A DNA stretch of 64,000 nucleotides from Capronia americana. Its lineage: Eukaryota > Ascomycota > Eurotiomycetes > Chaetothyriales > Herpotrichiellaceae. The translations under genes were made by a program, and so were the position numbers. Position 1 is the stretch's first letter, and each line of letters begins with the position of its first letter. Positions 21,408 to 32,791 of the stretch are shown here, in pieces. Under the pieces are notes generated by a model. It had not been told where the DNA came from and ran no database searches. It saw nothing but the letters and a program-made list of their open reading frames with translations. The stretch lies in contig JADWQD010000008.1 of assembly GCA_016110215.1 (NCBI GenBank), positions 1,426,001 through 1,490,000 on the forward strand, in the 5' to 3' direction.

Positions 21408-23122
21408 CTAGAAATGCTCCTTCCAGAACCGGAACTTGACGAGGTCGTTGCTCGTGGATTTGCACGCCACCTTGATCTCACGTGCCGCGGCCGAGGGCCC
21501 GCAGAAGTAGACGCCGACGGTGGCCTTCATGCCGGCGGTGAGGGACGCCTCCTTGCCGACGTCCATGTACGTCTGGTCCATGAGGCCGTCGCGCATGGCG
21601 CCGAAGAGGCGCTTGAAGTCCGGCCGGCCGTACTGCGTCTTCGTGCGCAGGTCGGTCAGCGGGTCGACCGCGTTGCCGACCGTGTTGAGGTAGATGTTGG
21701 CCGCGGTGTTGGTGTCCACCCGCGCGGTAAGGTACGTGTGGATGCGCAGGAACTCGGGCCCGCCGACGCCTTCGGCCGCCTCGGCGGATTGGGCTTCCAG
21801 GGAGGAGAGCAGGGTCTGAAACCACTCGAATGACTCGATGCTGCGGGTCACCCAGATGAACTCGACGCGCTTGAGCCGGCGGGGCGGGTTGGGCCCTGCG
21901 CGGATGTTGTAGATGTGTTTGAGGACGGACGCCCAGGGTGTGACGCCGATGCCCGTGCCAATCAGGACGGCGATTTCGTTGTCGAAGACGTCTTCGGCGG
22001 GTGCGCCGTACGGGCCGTCGATCCGGATGGCCGGCATCTCTTGGTCCTTTTGGAGCGCGATTTCGTAGATGCCGTTGCTGTCCAGGTCGTCGAATTCCTT
22101 GGCTTGCGCGGGCCCGCAGCCCAGGGCGTCGCCCACGGCCTTCGTCCAGTCGCCGACTTGACGGACGTGCACCGAGATGTACGGGTCAAATGGACAGGAC
22201 GTGATTGTGAATGGATGCCACTGCTGGCTGGACACGGCCGGGATATTGATGAACAGCCACTGGCCCGCCTTGTACTTCATGCTGGGTTTCTGGAACTGGA
22301 TCTCCATCGCGTCGTACGGGTGGCGGATGACCTTGTAGATCTTGGTAGCTCGCCGTGCGCGGACTTCGCGCCACAGCCGCTCGAAGAGGTACAGGCCGCC
22401 GCCGAATAACTCCCAGCGCCAACCTTCGTAGCCGATGCAGTGGTTCCAGAAGAGTTTGCCAGCAAAGGGGGAGAAAGGCTGAGCAGTGTCGCGCACGAAG
22501 CAGCCCACGGCATGCGTATACATGGCGAGCAAGAACGGGATGAAGAGGTGGTGCGTATACCAGAACGTCTCAAACGATTGCTGTCGGATCTTATGGTGCG
22601 CGGTGGTGTACATGAGGAGCATGCATAGAAGCATGATGTGGCCGGTGATGCCACCGGCTTGGGCGTAGTGGATCTGGACAGCTGAGACCGGTCGGATCTG
22701 GGTCTTCTCGACGTTGAAGAAGTTGACATAGTGAGCACACACGTGGACCGCGGTGAACAGGAGCATCGCATAGGCGCACTGTCGATGGAACCACTGTGTC
22801 TCATCGAGTGGTAGCCACCTGAACTTTGGGCGAAGGAAACGCATAAAATTCCGGCACATGGGCAGGAGAATCATTAGGACGTCCACGGACAGGACGAGAC
22901 CTGCTCCACGGGAGATCCATACTGAGAATGTGAGCGTGTTGAGGCCGGCCAAACGAATATCTCCCGCCTGTTTCCACCTGGATCGTGGTGTTAGTTGTCA
23001 ATGATAACAAGCGTCTCTGTGAACACTCACCAGCCGATGGCAAAAATGGTCCAATGAAAGCCCCACCAAAGGATATAAAATATAATCTTGCTCGGAGCAA
23101 GGTGCGACTTGAGAGTAGCCAT
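21408..23122 (-). CDS. noxA: NADPH oxidase catalytic subunit NoxA (Nox1)
   Basis: Two exons, 23122-23031 and 22977-21408, with a 53-nt intron; 553 aa, the typical NoxA length. The first exon encodes MATLKSHLAPSKIIFYILWW, an N-terminal helix. The ferric-reductase-like membrane domain follows, with haem-ligand His pairs about 14 residues apart (FHRQCAYAMLLFTAVHVCAH; and YTHH with a later YTH). The FAD motif HPFTITSCP, the GPYGAPAED loop, the NADPH site GTGIGVTPWASVLKHI and a C-terminal CGPSAAAREI plus the terminal FWKEHF are all present. The enzyme moves electrons from cytosolic NADPH across the membrane to oxygen to make superoxide. In fungi NoxA works with NoxR, Rac and Cdc24/Bem1 and is needed for fruiting, cell fusion or host penetration. 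No EF-hand or long N-terminal extension is present, which separates it from NoxC. Confidence 0.97.
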
Positions 23123-25623
23123 GACTCTGCAGTCTCTCGGATGTGAAAGAACGGATGTGGTCGCTCGATGACGGTGCTGGCAGCTGATTGTCCCTGTTCC
23201 CTGCAGGCTATCTCATCTGCATTTCTGGTACGTTCTGTGAGAGTCGAGTCGACCACGGGTCAAATGAACGACGGGTCTTGGTGAAAGTGGCGGATATGGT
23301 ATATGTGCAGAGTTACCAAATGAATGTCGATTGAGGCTCTGAAAGACTAGCTCAAAGTCAAGCCGAGAGATCAGGCTTTTGAGAAGAGTGACCAGATAGG
23401 GTGGAGGAACGAACTCAACGTCCGGAGGCTCAGTGTATCCGAGATCTCGTGTCTGATCAGGCGATCATACGCTAGATCATACAAGAAGCGCGGTACTGAC
23501 GGCAAATTATTCGATTAGATCGGCGCCGGGCAATGGTTGGGCGTGTTACAGTGAGCTGCAATGGTGAAGCAGGAGTTCAAACAAGACAGTTTGGAGCAGT
23601 GGTGAGATCGGATCAGGGAGTGCGACTGAATTAGTATGGGCGGATGGGTTGCGGGTTGAGGTCGAAACAGGCTGGGGAGTGGAACCGACGACTCTGGGAC
23701 AGGAGCTGTAACAGGAGTAGTTCGATGTTTTAGGAGGCAAACAGCGGCCCGCGTGTGAGCAGAGGGGATTCTGTCGGCACTGTGACAATGGAAACGGCCA
23801 GACAAGAGACGGGAAGAGATGTGATCATGCGCAGAGATAGACTGTTCGTCAAGACTATCGAAAGAGCTACATCTTGGGATAGATGCGAGAGAAAAGAAGG
23901 CTCGATAAGGTGACTTGTGATCGGGTACGAGATGGTGGGATTGTGGAGAAAGGAAAGGGACCCTGGTCTTGTTTTCAATCCAGAAGTGTCTGAATGGACC
24001 CCGGCTGAGGCACCGCCAACCGCGTTTTACCCGATCGAGGGACTTGGGCGGTTATTGGGTGGTGAGCAGTCGAGCTCAGGAAAACGGCCGGCAGGAGCAA
24101 GACGAGCGACAGTTGGAAACACTCGACACCCACACATCCATCCCTCCGCAATGGGCGGTGGAGCCGAGGATGGTGAGATGATCTGCCAATTCGGAAGTGG
24201 GAGAACAGGAACGTGGCAGTCGTGGCAGATGGCAGCGATATGACAGCACCGTTGGAAACGTTCGCTGAAGCAGCGGGCACCGGTGATATTGATTGCCATC
24301 ACGCATCGCTCGGTACCAGCACGAACACACGATAAAGCCCAGGATAGGCAAACGGGTAGAATTCATGGAGCATTTTCGTCTGAAAGGGAAGGTGAAAGAG
24401 AGGTGAAAGAGAATCGAGTTTGACCAGCGTATCAGAAAGCGTTTCGTAGCGCCCTGACTTGGGCGGGATGACGGGGGGCAGCCGCCGAGCCGTCATCTGA
24501 GTGGCCGCTTCCCCTCGAATCACTCGCTTGTCTTTCTCCGAGGCTCTTGCCAGTTTTTAGCTCCCGCAGCGCCTTTTGCATCACATCCTGGTCGGCGGCC
24601 AATTCTTCAACTCCATTCGTCGTTCCCTCACCACCACACATCGGCTCACCACCAAACAATGCATTCATCTGACCGCAAGAATGCATTCCAGATCTGGTTG
24701 CCGTGCATCTGACCATTGGCCGATGTCTATTTTCGGGCGCTTACCGCCTGCGCAATCACCTTGCTCACTCCGCACAGCTTCCCTTACTCCACGAATCATC
24801 AGCTTCAGGCTCATGAGGACAGCAGTTGCATCACCAGATCTGGCGACTATCGAGCAAAACTATTGATTCTCGTTTCCCATTGCTGCACTGCATCTCGTGC
24901 TAATGCAACGGCTCCATAGTTGTCAACGGTCGAGGGAGGGTCGCCTGCCACGATGCTCGGTAGACCTGGTAAGCGGCCGTTCTTACCAGAAAACGTGCCC
25001 AGCTTCCTACAAGCTATACACCTTTGAGTATCTCAATTCCCCTACATCTGAACATTCCTCTACCTGTAAGTATCTCGATCATCAATAATTGTCGAAAACA
25101 CTCCGACCAACGATTTTCGCGGTGGTTGAAGAGAAGTGCAACTCCGACACGCAGACTCCACACCTGTAACACTTTCTGTCTTGGAATCGCCTCAACCACT
25201 TTGCGGCGAGACGACATCTGCGACCAATCTCTTACGCGCCAACCCACTGCCCTCAACTGCCCTCGCCTTGAGACGCTCCCGGACCACCATTCTCAAGCAC
25301 ACTAATAACCACTCTCTGACTGCAACCCCTCCCGTCGACTACTTCCAAACACTCCCAAAGTCTCACTGATACCGGGTCATCCTGTCACCGAGATCAACGC
25401 TTGCTCCCTTCCATAGGGGAACTAAGCATTGACCATACCAAGTCTGCTCATATACCTCGCCAACCCTGATGGTTCTGCGGTGACCTTCAGGCGCGGGTCG
25501 TCAATTTCTGCGCACTCGTTCTCTTCGACCACTTCCATTCTTTTCGAGTTCTTGGTACTTCGATTCTCAACAGCCTACATTCATTCACCTCAAAACGTCA
25601 GAGCCTTTTTCCTCCTCGACATC
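23123..25623. other. 2.5-kb divergent intergenic region
   Basis: The divergent promoter between noxA and a small membrane-protein gene, unusually long for this window. No open frame carries a recognisable domain. CT-rich stretches near 25250-25620 look like a 5' leader of the downstream gene. No RNA gene is seen. Confidence 0.5.
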
Positions 25624-26122
25624 ATGGGCAAACTCATCAAGAACCACTGGGCTCGCCTGATTGTCCTCACAGCCGCCCTCTACCAAGTCATGGCCGCCCT
25701 CGAAGGCTTCTTTTGGCCCAAGATTTTCTGGGACTTCCTCACCAAAAACCTCGACGGAGCAGTCAAACCCTTTCCAGTTTTGCAGATCATGAACCTCGTG
25801 TTAGGATTCATAGGTCTGGCATGGGAGTGGCCGCTTGCACCTATTGTGAGGATGTTGCCAGGGCTGCACCGAAGTATGGAAGCAAGATTGGTGGTTTATC
25901 CCTTGAGTGCTTTGGCCGCGGTCCTGATGTATCAGTCCACCAATGCGGCACTGTATTATATCGTCGGAGTGGTGGTCTATTTCTGGGCTTACTCAGAGGG
26001 CGAGGTAAGACAACACTCCCATCCACGGATGGCTGTATCATGCTAATCAATCTTCCCAGACCGTATGTGCCGAGCCTTGGACTGTACCGAAGAGGGGGGG
26101 AGCCAGACCTGGCAAAGTATAA
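25624..26122 (+). CDS. Conserved fungal four-helix membrane protein (DUF7727-like)
   Basis: Two exons, 25624-26004 and 26060-26122, with a 55-nt intron; 147 aa. The sequence starts MGKLIKNHWARLIVLTAALYQV and continues with EGFFWPKIFWDFLTKNLDGAVKPFP. Hydrophobic helices lie at about residues 10-30, 55-75, 90-110 and 112-125. This pattern is that of a widely conserved, uncharacterised small membrane protein of Pezizomycotina; I recall it under a DUF7727 label, and that name should be checked. The second exon adds a hydrophilic tail (TVCAEPWTVPKRGGARPGKV). The frame is open upstream of the chosen ATG, but the upstream part lacks conserved features and the start context ATC-ATGG is good. The function is unknown. 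It is divergent from noxA. Confidence 0.82.
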
Positions 26123-28018
26123 ACCATTTACCAGCTGTGCTGCAGATCGTTTTGAAAGCGTTCTTGGAACGGGCGAGGCGTTTGGACAAAGTCACTGGTG
26201 GCTCAGACATGGACGTCGACGAGACCAGATGCCAGATTTGGCTACAGCTGCGAGCTGTTCGTGTAGATATTATGCCCGCCACGGGAAATGAAGATACCAT
26301 GACCGACATTTGTACAATAGCGGAATGGACTGTTTCCGGCTTGAGATGAAAATAACAATGTCGTTGGTGGAAAGACGCGAGGCCGCTTCGAGTGTGTCAA
26401 TTCCCGCGTACCGAATCTCGTTTAGGCCCCCAACACGAAGCTCGTCTATCACGCGTTGACGCGATCACCCCCCATGTCGTGCATAAGCTGGCGCATTTAG
26501 GCTGTGAGGATCTGATCAGATGCATTCCCAAGCTTGAATCGGAACTACTGACTCCTTCTGCTGCTAGCGAGAGCCATTGACAGAAGGATGGGTCGCGAAG
26601 GAAGCGACAGGATTCTGCCCAGGTAGGACGGCTCCTCCTTTAGCAGAGACAGCCATCGCCGACAACGCACGTTTCTTGCGTTGCGTGCACGATCAACAGG
26701 ATTTGGGGCTGGAAGATCAATCGAACTACAAATGACTTGGCGAGAATCGATTGAAGTCAGAGGCGCCTGCACGATTTTGGCCGATCCTTCAACCGCTGAT
26801 CAAACACCCACATTCCTCAACCGCTCGATTCCTGGTCTGGGAGAACAACCACACAACCCGCTCTGATCCTCGTTTGAGCGACGCAAATCACATGGCCATA
26901 CAGACCGGGGGCCGGATTTCATTGAATGCTTGCTCAACGCTTCAGTCCTGCGTGACGTCTGATATCCTGCTTATGGGTTGAGCTTCTCTTTCTCGTTGCA
27001 GCAGCATTCCTTCCAGCATTGTGTTCTCTAGATACTACCACCAACTGCAACGCGACGAAGGCTCAGTTCTTATCGAACTTCGAATGTAGAAGCGAGGGTG
27101 TCAAGCAGAGCTAGGATAGTTACTTTGTTCGTTCAAGCATGTGGGAGGCTGAGCGGGATGGTGCGCGAGCAACAATGAGGACGATCACGACGATCCACAC
27201 TGTTGTCATGCTAAGGGGGACCGTGGTCTTCCAGGAACCGTGAAAAGCGCGCACGTTGTTGAAGATCCACTTCTGCTGCTTGCGTGAAGGGACCGACCAG
27301 TGCAACAGCGTGCTCAGTGGTCTCCTGGTGCAGCGCCGGTGATGCTAGACCTCGACGTCGCCATGCGGTGTGTGCATGCGGCCACGACTGACATTCAGAA
27401 AGTAAGAGTAATACTTACTTTTAGACCAGCCCGAACAATGAAACCCGCAGCTGGTACAACCAAAGTTGAGTGAAAACTGGCCGCTAGGTGAAGCGCATGG
27501 ACAAGGCCAATCAGAACGAGATTGTACGATTGAGAGTTGTACGGCGTCATGTGACTCGTCTCTGATTGGTGGTCTGCAATCCCAGTCTTGAAGCAACCTT
27601 GGCATGCCTCGGAGTATTTCAGTCACCGGCCGGGACCACAGACTCGCTCTGTCTTTCTTTCCTCTCCAGTTTAGTCTTCTTGCACATACGAGTAGGCAAT
27701 TCACACATTTGGAGTTCTCTCCGAGAAAGAACGACGTTAGTGATAAGAAGCTCGACGCGGGCAAGAACGACTTGAGCCAATAGTATCCCCATCTAACTTC
27801 ACCCCAATCCCCGCTTTTCATTGCATCAAACCAACCTGTAACTCAATAGACAGGGCTGTCATGTATGAGATGGGCTTCGCTAGCCGCCACTTACAACATC
27901 GGTCCAATGGTAGGACCAGAATCGCATGGTGGCTGCATTCAATGCCGGCGCATCCCTGTTTGTCTCAACATAAACTGTCTCCAGAACGTCCAGGTAGTTA
28001 TTTCAGAAGTCTGACCGC
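26123..28018. other. 1.9-kb intergenic region, no gene seen
   Basis: Open frames are short or lack ATG starts and match nothing I know. A TACGAGTA motif lies at 27687-27694. An upstream exon of the following membrane-protein gene could be hidden near 27850-28010. Confidence 0.45.
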
Positions 28019-28924
28019 ATGAGATGGCGTCGTTCACTGCTCGATCGCAGTCGGCGGGCTGCCTACCTTGTAATCAGCGCCGCCTACCTTGAGTCCGGAT
28101 CTTCGTTTGAAAACACGGTTGAGCCGTTGACCACCTTCTCAGGACTCCAGTTGCCTAGCAATTTCTGCCTTCCAGAACTCGAATTTCCTGTGTTTCCCGC
28201 ACGATTCAAGATGTCTGCAACTCCCCAGAACGCGGGGTTCACTGGCACAACCCAAGACTTTGATACGGCCAGCATAGACTCCGTTCTTAGCTCAATGTCT
28301 AGCGAGTTCACTCAGACTACCGCAGGCACATCAACGGAGACTGCCAGTACCAGTCGTTCGACAGACACCGCTACTGGGCCCTCGGTGACAGCACACTCAA
28401 GTAGTAGAATAAGCTTCTCTACCTCTATCAACGGCTCTATACCGGCAACTACGACAAAAAGCGACTCCTCACATTCAAGCCTTGCCTCTTCTTCCGGAGG
28501 CAATTCGTCCGGCCTGGTGACGAGCGCCAAAGCTGGAATCGCTGTAGGCATCGCCATTTTAATCACATTTATCATTGCCGGTTTCTTGATATTTAAAAGG
28601 CGTCGGTCGAAGAGAGCAATTACATTGGGAGATGACCAAATGAGACCTGGAAAGAATGAACATGTACATGCTGAAGACCTTTGCGTGTACCATGCGAAGC
28701 CAGAGCTTGAAGACACAAGTACTCCAAGGAATAGCTCTGGGAATCTGCTTCGCGGAGAGACGAACACAAGTTTGAGCCAAGATTGGGACAGCATTGCAGA
28801 GCTGGAGGTAAGGCACCTCATCTAGTTACAGCGGTCTGTCAAGCTGACTGATGTTTCCAATTCGTAGGGCTCAAGACCGAAAATTGCGACACCGTCAGGT
28901 GCTCTCGAACTGGGCCCAAGCTGA
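28019..28924 (+). CDS. Single-pass Ser/Thr-rich membrane protein
   Basis: Exon 1 runs to 28807, then a 60-nt intron (28808-28867), then a short exon to 28924. The start is uncertain: ATG 28019 opens the frame, while ATG 28211 (MSATPQNAGF) begins the Ser/Thr-rich region. From 28211 the layout is a Ser/Thr-rich, probably O-glycosylated ectodomain of about 110 residues, a Gly/Ser linker, one transmembrane helix (AGIAVGIAILITFIIAGFLIF), a KRRRSKR stop-transfer, and an acidic cytosolic tail. The design resembles fungal Mid2/Wsc-like or other wall-sensor-like proteins. I see neither a WSC domain nor a cleavable signal peptide, so a 5' exon may be missing. An alternative 3' splice site 8 nt further on (exon starting at 28876) opens a longer, different tail ending at 29069. 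Confidence 0.6.
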
Positions 28925-29876
28925 GAGGCAATCCCGCACAAATAATAGATTTCGAGAGCGGAAGAATTTCAGATGCAATACTCGACCCGGACAAGCCAAT
29001 CATAATTCCACACTGCATGACTGACCAGTCGATAGTACTGGATGCACCTATGTTTTGCTTGCGACTCTGATGGCACAATTACGTTTGAATAAGAGAGGAG
29101 ATCAAGTCGGATCTGAGGAAGACAGCATCACCAGTGTTGCAGCGCAACGCAAGGGATTTCTAACCCAGAACCATATCCCCACGACCCAGGCTGGAAAGCG
29201 ACAGGCGCGAAACGAGGAGAGTATCACAGCTGGCCTGTCCAGATAGATGTTCTAGCGATTCCGAAGCACTGTAGGAGAGGAACAGTTCGCTTAGAATAAC
29301 GATCTTGGGCCCGCTCGGGTGCCCAGGGAGGCCGACACTCGTTTCGGAGGGCGGGAGACCAGCGGGAGTCGTCGCGGCGAAGGCTCTTGCTCAATGGGAA
29401 GGGGTAATGGAGACTGGGAAGTTATCGTTCTTGAGTGGCCAGGTTTACTGGTGGTCGAGTGGAATCTACGGGAGGTTGGGCGGCATCATCAAGACATCTG
29501 ATAGAAAGGAAGCCCATAAATGCGGGAAAGGGGAGTTCCTCTCGACATTCTCCCGACAGGCTGTGTGGACAGAGACCATAGGTCGTCCCTCCCGCGAACT
29601 AGAAGGAGCCAATCCCAGTGATCGCTATTGCTCCTCTGGCCAGGCGGTGAGCCTGGAAGGCAGCCTCACCCCCATCTCGATCGGGGTGAGGCGCGCCCAG
29701 GGTTCCTTTTGCTTGGCTTGCCAAATAAAATAGAATACCAGCTATCAACCATAGCCATAATATGTGCTCGTCGGCACTTTTATGACCATGCCTCGTCTGC
29801 CTAGGTAGCTTGTCTCACAAACTTATACCACTATGATCAATTACTATTGATTTGCAAGCCACTGAAGGAGACCCGC
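28925..29876. other. Convergent 3' intergenic region
   Basis: About 0.95 kb between the membrane protein and the Rid-family gene. The open frame at 29305-29733 has a low-complexity composition and no family match. No gene is called. Confidence 0.5.
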
Positions 29877-30320
29877 CTACTCCTGGCTCAAAACCACCAT
29901 CGCCTCGAACTCACACGCATATCGATCGTCGGACATTCCCAACGACCTGTTATAACAACTTGCCGGACGATGTCCCTCTAACCACTTCCCCACCACGCCT
30001 CCAATCAGCTTCAACGCGCTCCCATGACCTTGAGCGGCCTCGTAATCATCAACGTCACCCTGCCGAATGTAGTACATAAGCCGGGTGATATCCGTCTTTT
30101 TGGCGCCGATGTGTTCGAGGCAGAGATCAATCCGTCTGAGGCATACCGGAAGCTGGGCAGAGAGGCCGGCGGGAACAGCACCTGAGACGGGGTCTTGGGC
30201 CACCTGACCAGATATGGTGTAGAGCGTTGTTGATTGGGAGAGCCTCGCTGCTGTGATGGCCCCATACAGAGGATTGGGCTTGCCGAGGGTGGGCGGATCA
30301 ATAACTTCGACGGTGGGCAT
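29877..30320 (-). CDS. Rid/YjgF/YER057c/UK114 family protein
   Basis: Single exon, 147 aa. Conserved Rid-fold elements are visible: LYTISGQVAQDPVSGAVPAG, then LRRIDLCLEHIGAKKTDITRLMYYIRQGD, then GHRPASCYNRS (the Arg used to bind the carboxylate of imine substrates in active Rid proteins), and CEFEAMVVL near the end. Family members deaminate reactive enamines/imines made by PLP enzymes or have RNase activity in some lineages. The substrate here is unproven. At 147 aa it is slightly longer than the canonical about 130 aa and resembles fungal Rid paralogues more than mitochondrial Mmf1, and it has no obvious targeting peptide. Upstream of it lie Gcn4/CpcA- and G-box-like motifs. It is divergent from the GPI-anchored protein gene. 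Confidence 0.9.
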   Translation of the reverse strand: MPTVEVIDPPTLGKPNPLYGAITAARLSQSTTLYTISGQVAQDPVSGAVPAGLSAQLPVCLRRIDLCLEHIGAKKTDITRLMYYIRQGDVDDYEAAQGHGSALKLIGGVVGKWLEGHRPASCYNRSLGMSDDRYACEFEAMVVLSQE

Positions 30321-31491
30321 GATGAACTCGAGACTCTAGGTGAACGAGGTGAGGCCGGAGGTGAGAGGGAGGGTGAGCAGATATATAAGTTTTCCCCTGT
30401 GCACCTGGAAATGCTGACAGCTGATCTTGGCATGTAATATGCCGTTGTTTTGCGCACCACTACATGCAATAGTGGCTATGACTTATCTGTATCATTTCCA
30501 GGCGCCTTTTTATGGTTTCAAGTGCCGACTTATCTGCGAAATAGGGTTTAGAATAGACATACTGTAGAACGTCTTTCCATTGTATTGTGGTGAAGATGCA
30601 TTGAGATAGTGGTGCCGAGATCTACGGTCAGCATTTCCGGCTGCGCAGTGGTAAAGGCGGCGAGGCCGAGGTGAGTCAGCGGCACGTGACGTCTGAGCTG
30701 TCTTCTGTCTTCTTTTGCTGCCAGCCAATGGCAGTCCGTGGGTTTCAATGTCAACACGGGTCTTCTTCAAAATGCACACGACTACTACCTCGCACTCGTA
30801 TCCTCGTGAATAGAGTCTTGCTTCCCACTGAGCCCAATATCTTGAACGATTGCATAGCTGGCAAGCACATTTTGCTCCTCATACTCAAGTATGAGCGCTG
30901 CGACATTCCCAACTTGACGGCTTCGAGCTCGGAACGCCCGTTGCCGAGCGATCATCTGATTCATCTCCCATCCATAACACATACTACTACTCTGTACTCA
31001 CACGGGCCATAGCATGGTCCATGACTTGCAGGGTGGAAACGCCAGCCGAACAAGCACCAAAGCTTGTCCAGTTTGAAATTGCGCCTTCGCCGGCCGTCGT
31101 CAACAAGTGGTGCGTCGAAGCGTTTGACTTTGCGATGCCAATTTCCCAACCCCTGTCGGGGCCGCCAAAGGTGGAACAACACCACCACAAGATCAAGATA
31201 CGAGTGTTACGAGGCTCTGCTAGCTTCACACGTTCGAAACCAGGGTTTGTGGCCCCCCTAATTATATCCCGGGTTCGTGCTGCAAGTATCGTTGCCGTTG
31301 TTCTCTCTTTCCCAGCTGCTCATCGACAGTTACCTCTGTGCGTTCCACCCATTCATTCTTTCACTCATACCAAGTGTTTCCCGGTTGAACACGTCCACTC
31401 GCTCAAAACAAATCTCTCCAACGAAGACAAAAGATCACGAAAGCTCAAAAGTTCGACACTTTTCGCTACACATACTTCAAAACTCACCAAG
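30321..31491. other. Divergent intergenic region (Rid-family gene / GPI-protein gene)
   Basis: About 1.2 kb shared promoter region with no gene. The right-hand end (about 31300-31490) is CT-rich and A-rich and looks like the 5' leader of the wall-protein gene. The regulatory motifs at 30672-30690 are listed separately. Confidence 0.5.
30672..30690. promoter_or_regulatory. Adjacent TGAGTCA and CACGTGAC motifs
   Basis: TGAGTCA (30672-30678) is the consensus Gcn4/CpcA/AP-1 site. CACGTGAC (30683-30690) is a G-box bound by bHLH proteins such as Cbf1 and is directly continued by a GACGTC-like overlap. They lie about 350 nt upstream of the Rid-family ATG. Rid proteins protect amino-acid-biosynthetic PLP enzymes, so amino-acid control is plausible but inferred. 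Confidence 0.4.
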
Positions 31492-31965
31492 ATGAAGTCC
31501 TTCCTCGCCATCCCCGCGCTTTTCGCCCTGGGCGCCCTCGCCGACTCCCCCTCCGGCTGGGGATTCACCTGGACCTTCTCCAGCGGCCACAGCACCTGGA
31601 CGTCGGCCACCCAAGCGTCCAACGCGACCGTCACGTCCACCGAAGTCGCCGCCACCACCTCGGCCTCATGGTCCGAGTGGTTGTACACGACCTCGTACAA
31701 CGCGACATACAGCTCCGGGGCCTCGACGTGGGCCATCCCCACCGCGGTCAGCTACAGCGAGGCACAGAACTTCACCAGCATGATCCCCGCGCCTACCACG
31801 CCCGTGTCCAGCAGCGTGGAGGTCAAGACTACGAGCACGGCGGCGACCGCCTCCACCGGTTCAGGCGCGGCCGCTTCACCGTCCGCCTTCCCCGGCGCTG
31901 CTGTCAATGAGAAGGTCGTGGGCCTGGGTGCTCTGGCTGTCGCTGGGCTGGCTTTGGTTCTGTAG
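31492..31965 (+). CDS. GPI-anchored Ser/Thr-rich cell-wall protein
   Basis: 157 aa, single exon from the ATG at 31492; the frame upstream is open but non-conserved. A signal peptide of about 17 residues (MKSFLAIPALFALGALA) precedes a Ser/Thr/Trp-containing region with three N-glycosylation sequons (NAT, NAT, NFT). A Ser/Thr/Ala-rich stem follows. The C-terminal hydrophobic tail (VVGLGALAVAGLALVL), after a small-residue stretch, is a standard GPI-attachment signal. It has no catalytic domain. It would be displayed at the plasma membrane or cross-linked to wall glucan. Short fungal GPI proteins of this design are common, diverge fast and are mostly uncharacterised. The downstream gene is convergent. 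Confidence 0.88.
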   Translation: MKSFLAIPALFALGALADSPSGWGFTWTFSSGHSTWTSATQASNATVTSTEVAATTSASWSEWLYTTSYNATYSSGASTWAIPTAVSYSEAQNFTSMIPAPTTPVSSSVEVKTTSTAATASTGSGAAASPSAFPGAAVNEKVVGLGALAVAGLALVL

Positions 31966-32791
31966 GCCAGATCGCTCTCAAACGGCATGGTATATGGCAT
32001 TGCATTGGAAAGGAAGAAGGGGACGGTTGGGCCCGGACAGTACGGTATGGCATGGCATGGACACTATACCGCACAACCTCATATACCCAAGGGAAATCAT
32101 GGAATCTGGAAAGACAAGCTCCCACGCGATGTATCAACGACCTCCGCATACAACATCAACACCGCACAACAGTACACAACATCACTATTATCTGAACACT
32201 TTGTATTTTTTGTTTCTAGCCCGCGGTCCCGGGGCCGGAGGTACGGGAGAGGGAGGACGAAGGGGGCTAGGTCCATGTTTGTTTGAGACTCCAAAAGACT
32301 AGGCAGGCGGCAGGCAATATATCGACACGGACATGTGATCGCTAATCCACGGACCTCGTCTGCATACCGTACACAGTACTCTGTAGGAGGGTTACTGTAC
32401 CAAGCCCATCTGGACAGATCGATGGCGTCCTTACCTTACCCTACATCGTACGCTGTATTTATGTATGTATCCTGTATGCTGTGTTTGAGATGTTTGGCAG
32501 CAGACCTCGAGTCGCACGTCCAAGTCACTACGCCAGGGGAATATAATACATGAATTGAGTGCCTACAGCACTTGGGAGTTCGCTCACGCGTCGTTCGGAC
32601 TGGTGTGTCGGACTGTTCTGTTGTTGCGAAATAATCCCGCCATCCACCTTGACCCGGTCCGCCTGTGTGTGCTTGAGTGATTCATGCAGTACAAGACTGG
32701 GACCCCATGACTCAGCGCCTCCCTCCCTTAAATGCAAATGCAAGTGCAAGTGATAGTCCCTCGCCTTCGCTTAAGGCATCAAGGTCCTTGC
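31966..32791. other. Convergent 3' intergenic region
   Basis: About 0.8 kb between the GPI-protein and monooxygenase stop codons. It is rich in short GTAC/TGTAT-type repeats around 32360-32480. No gene is seen. Confidence 0.5.

Noticed and set aside
21285..22409. Long plus-strand open frames
   Set aside because: They are shadows of the GC-rich noxA coding region.
29305..29733. 142-codon plus-strand open frame
   Set aside because: Gly/Ser-rich reading with no family match, lying between two convergent genes.
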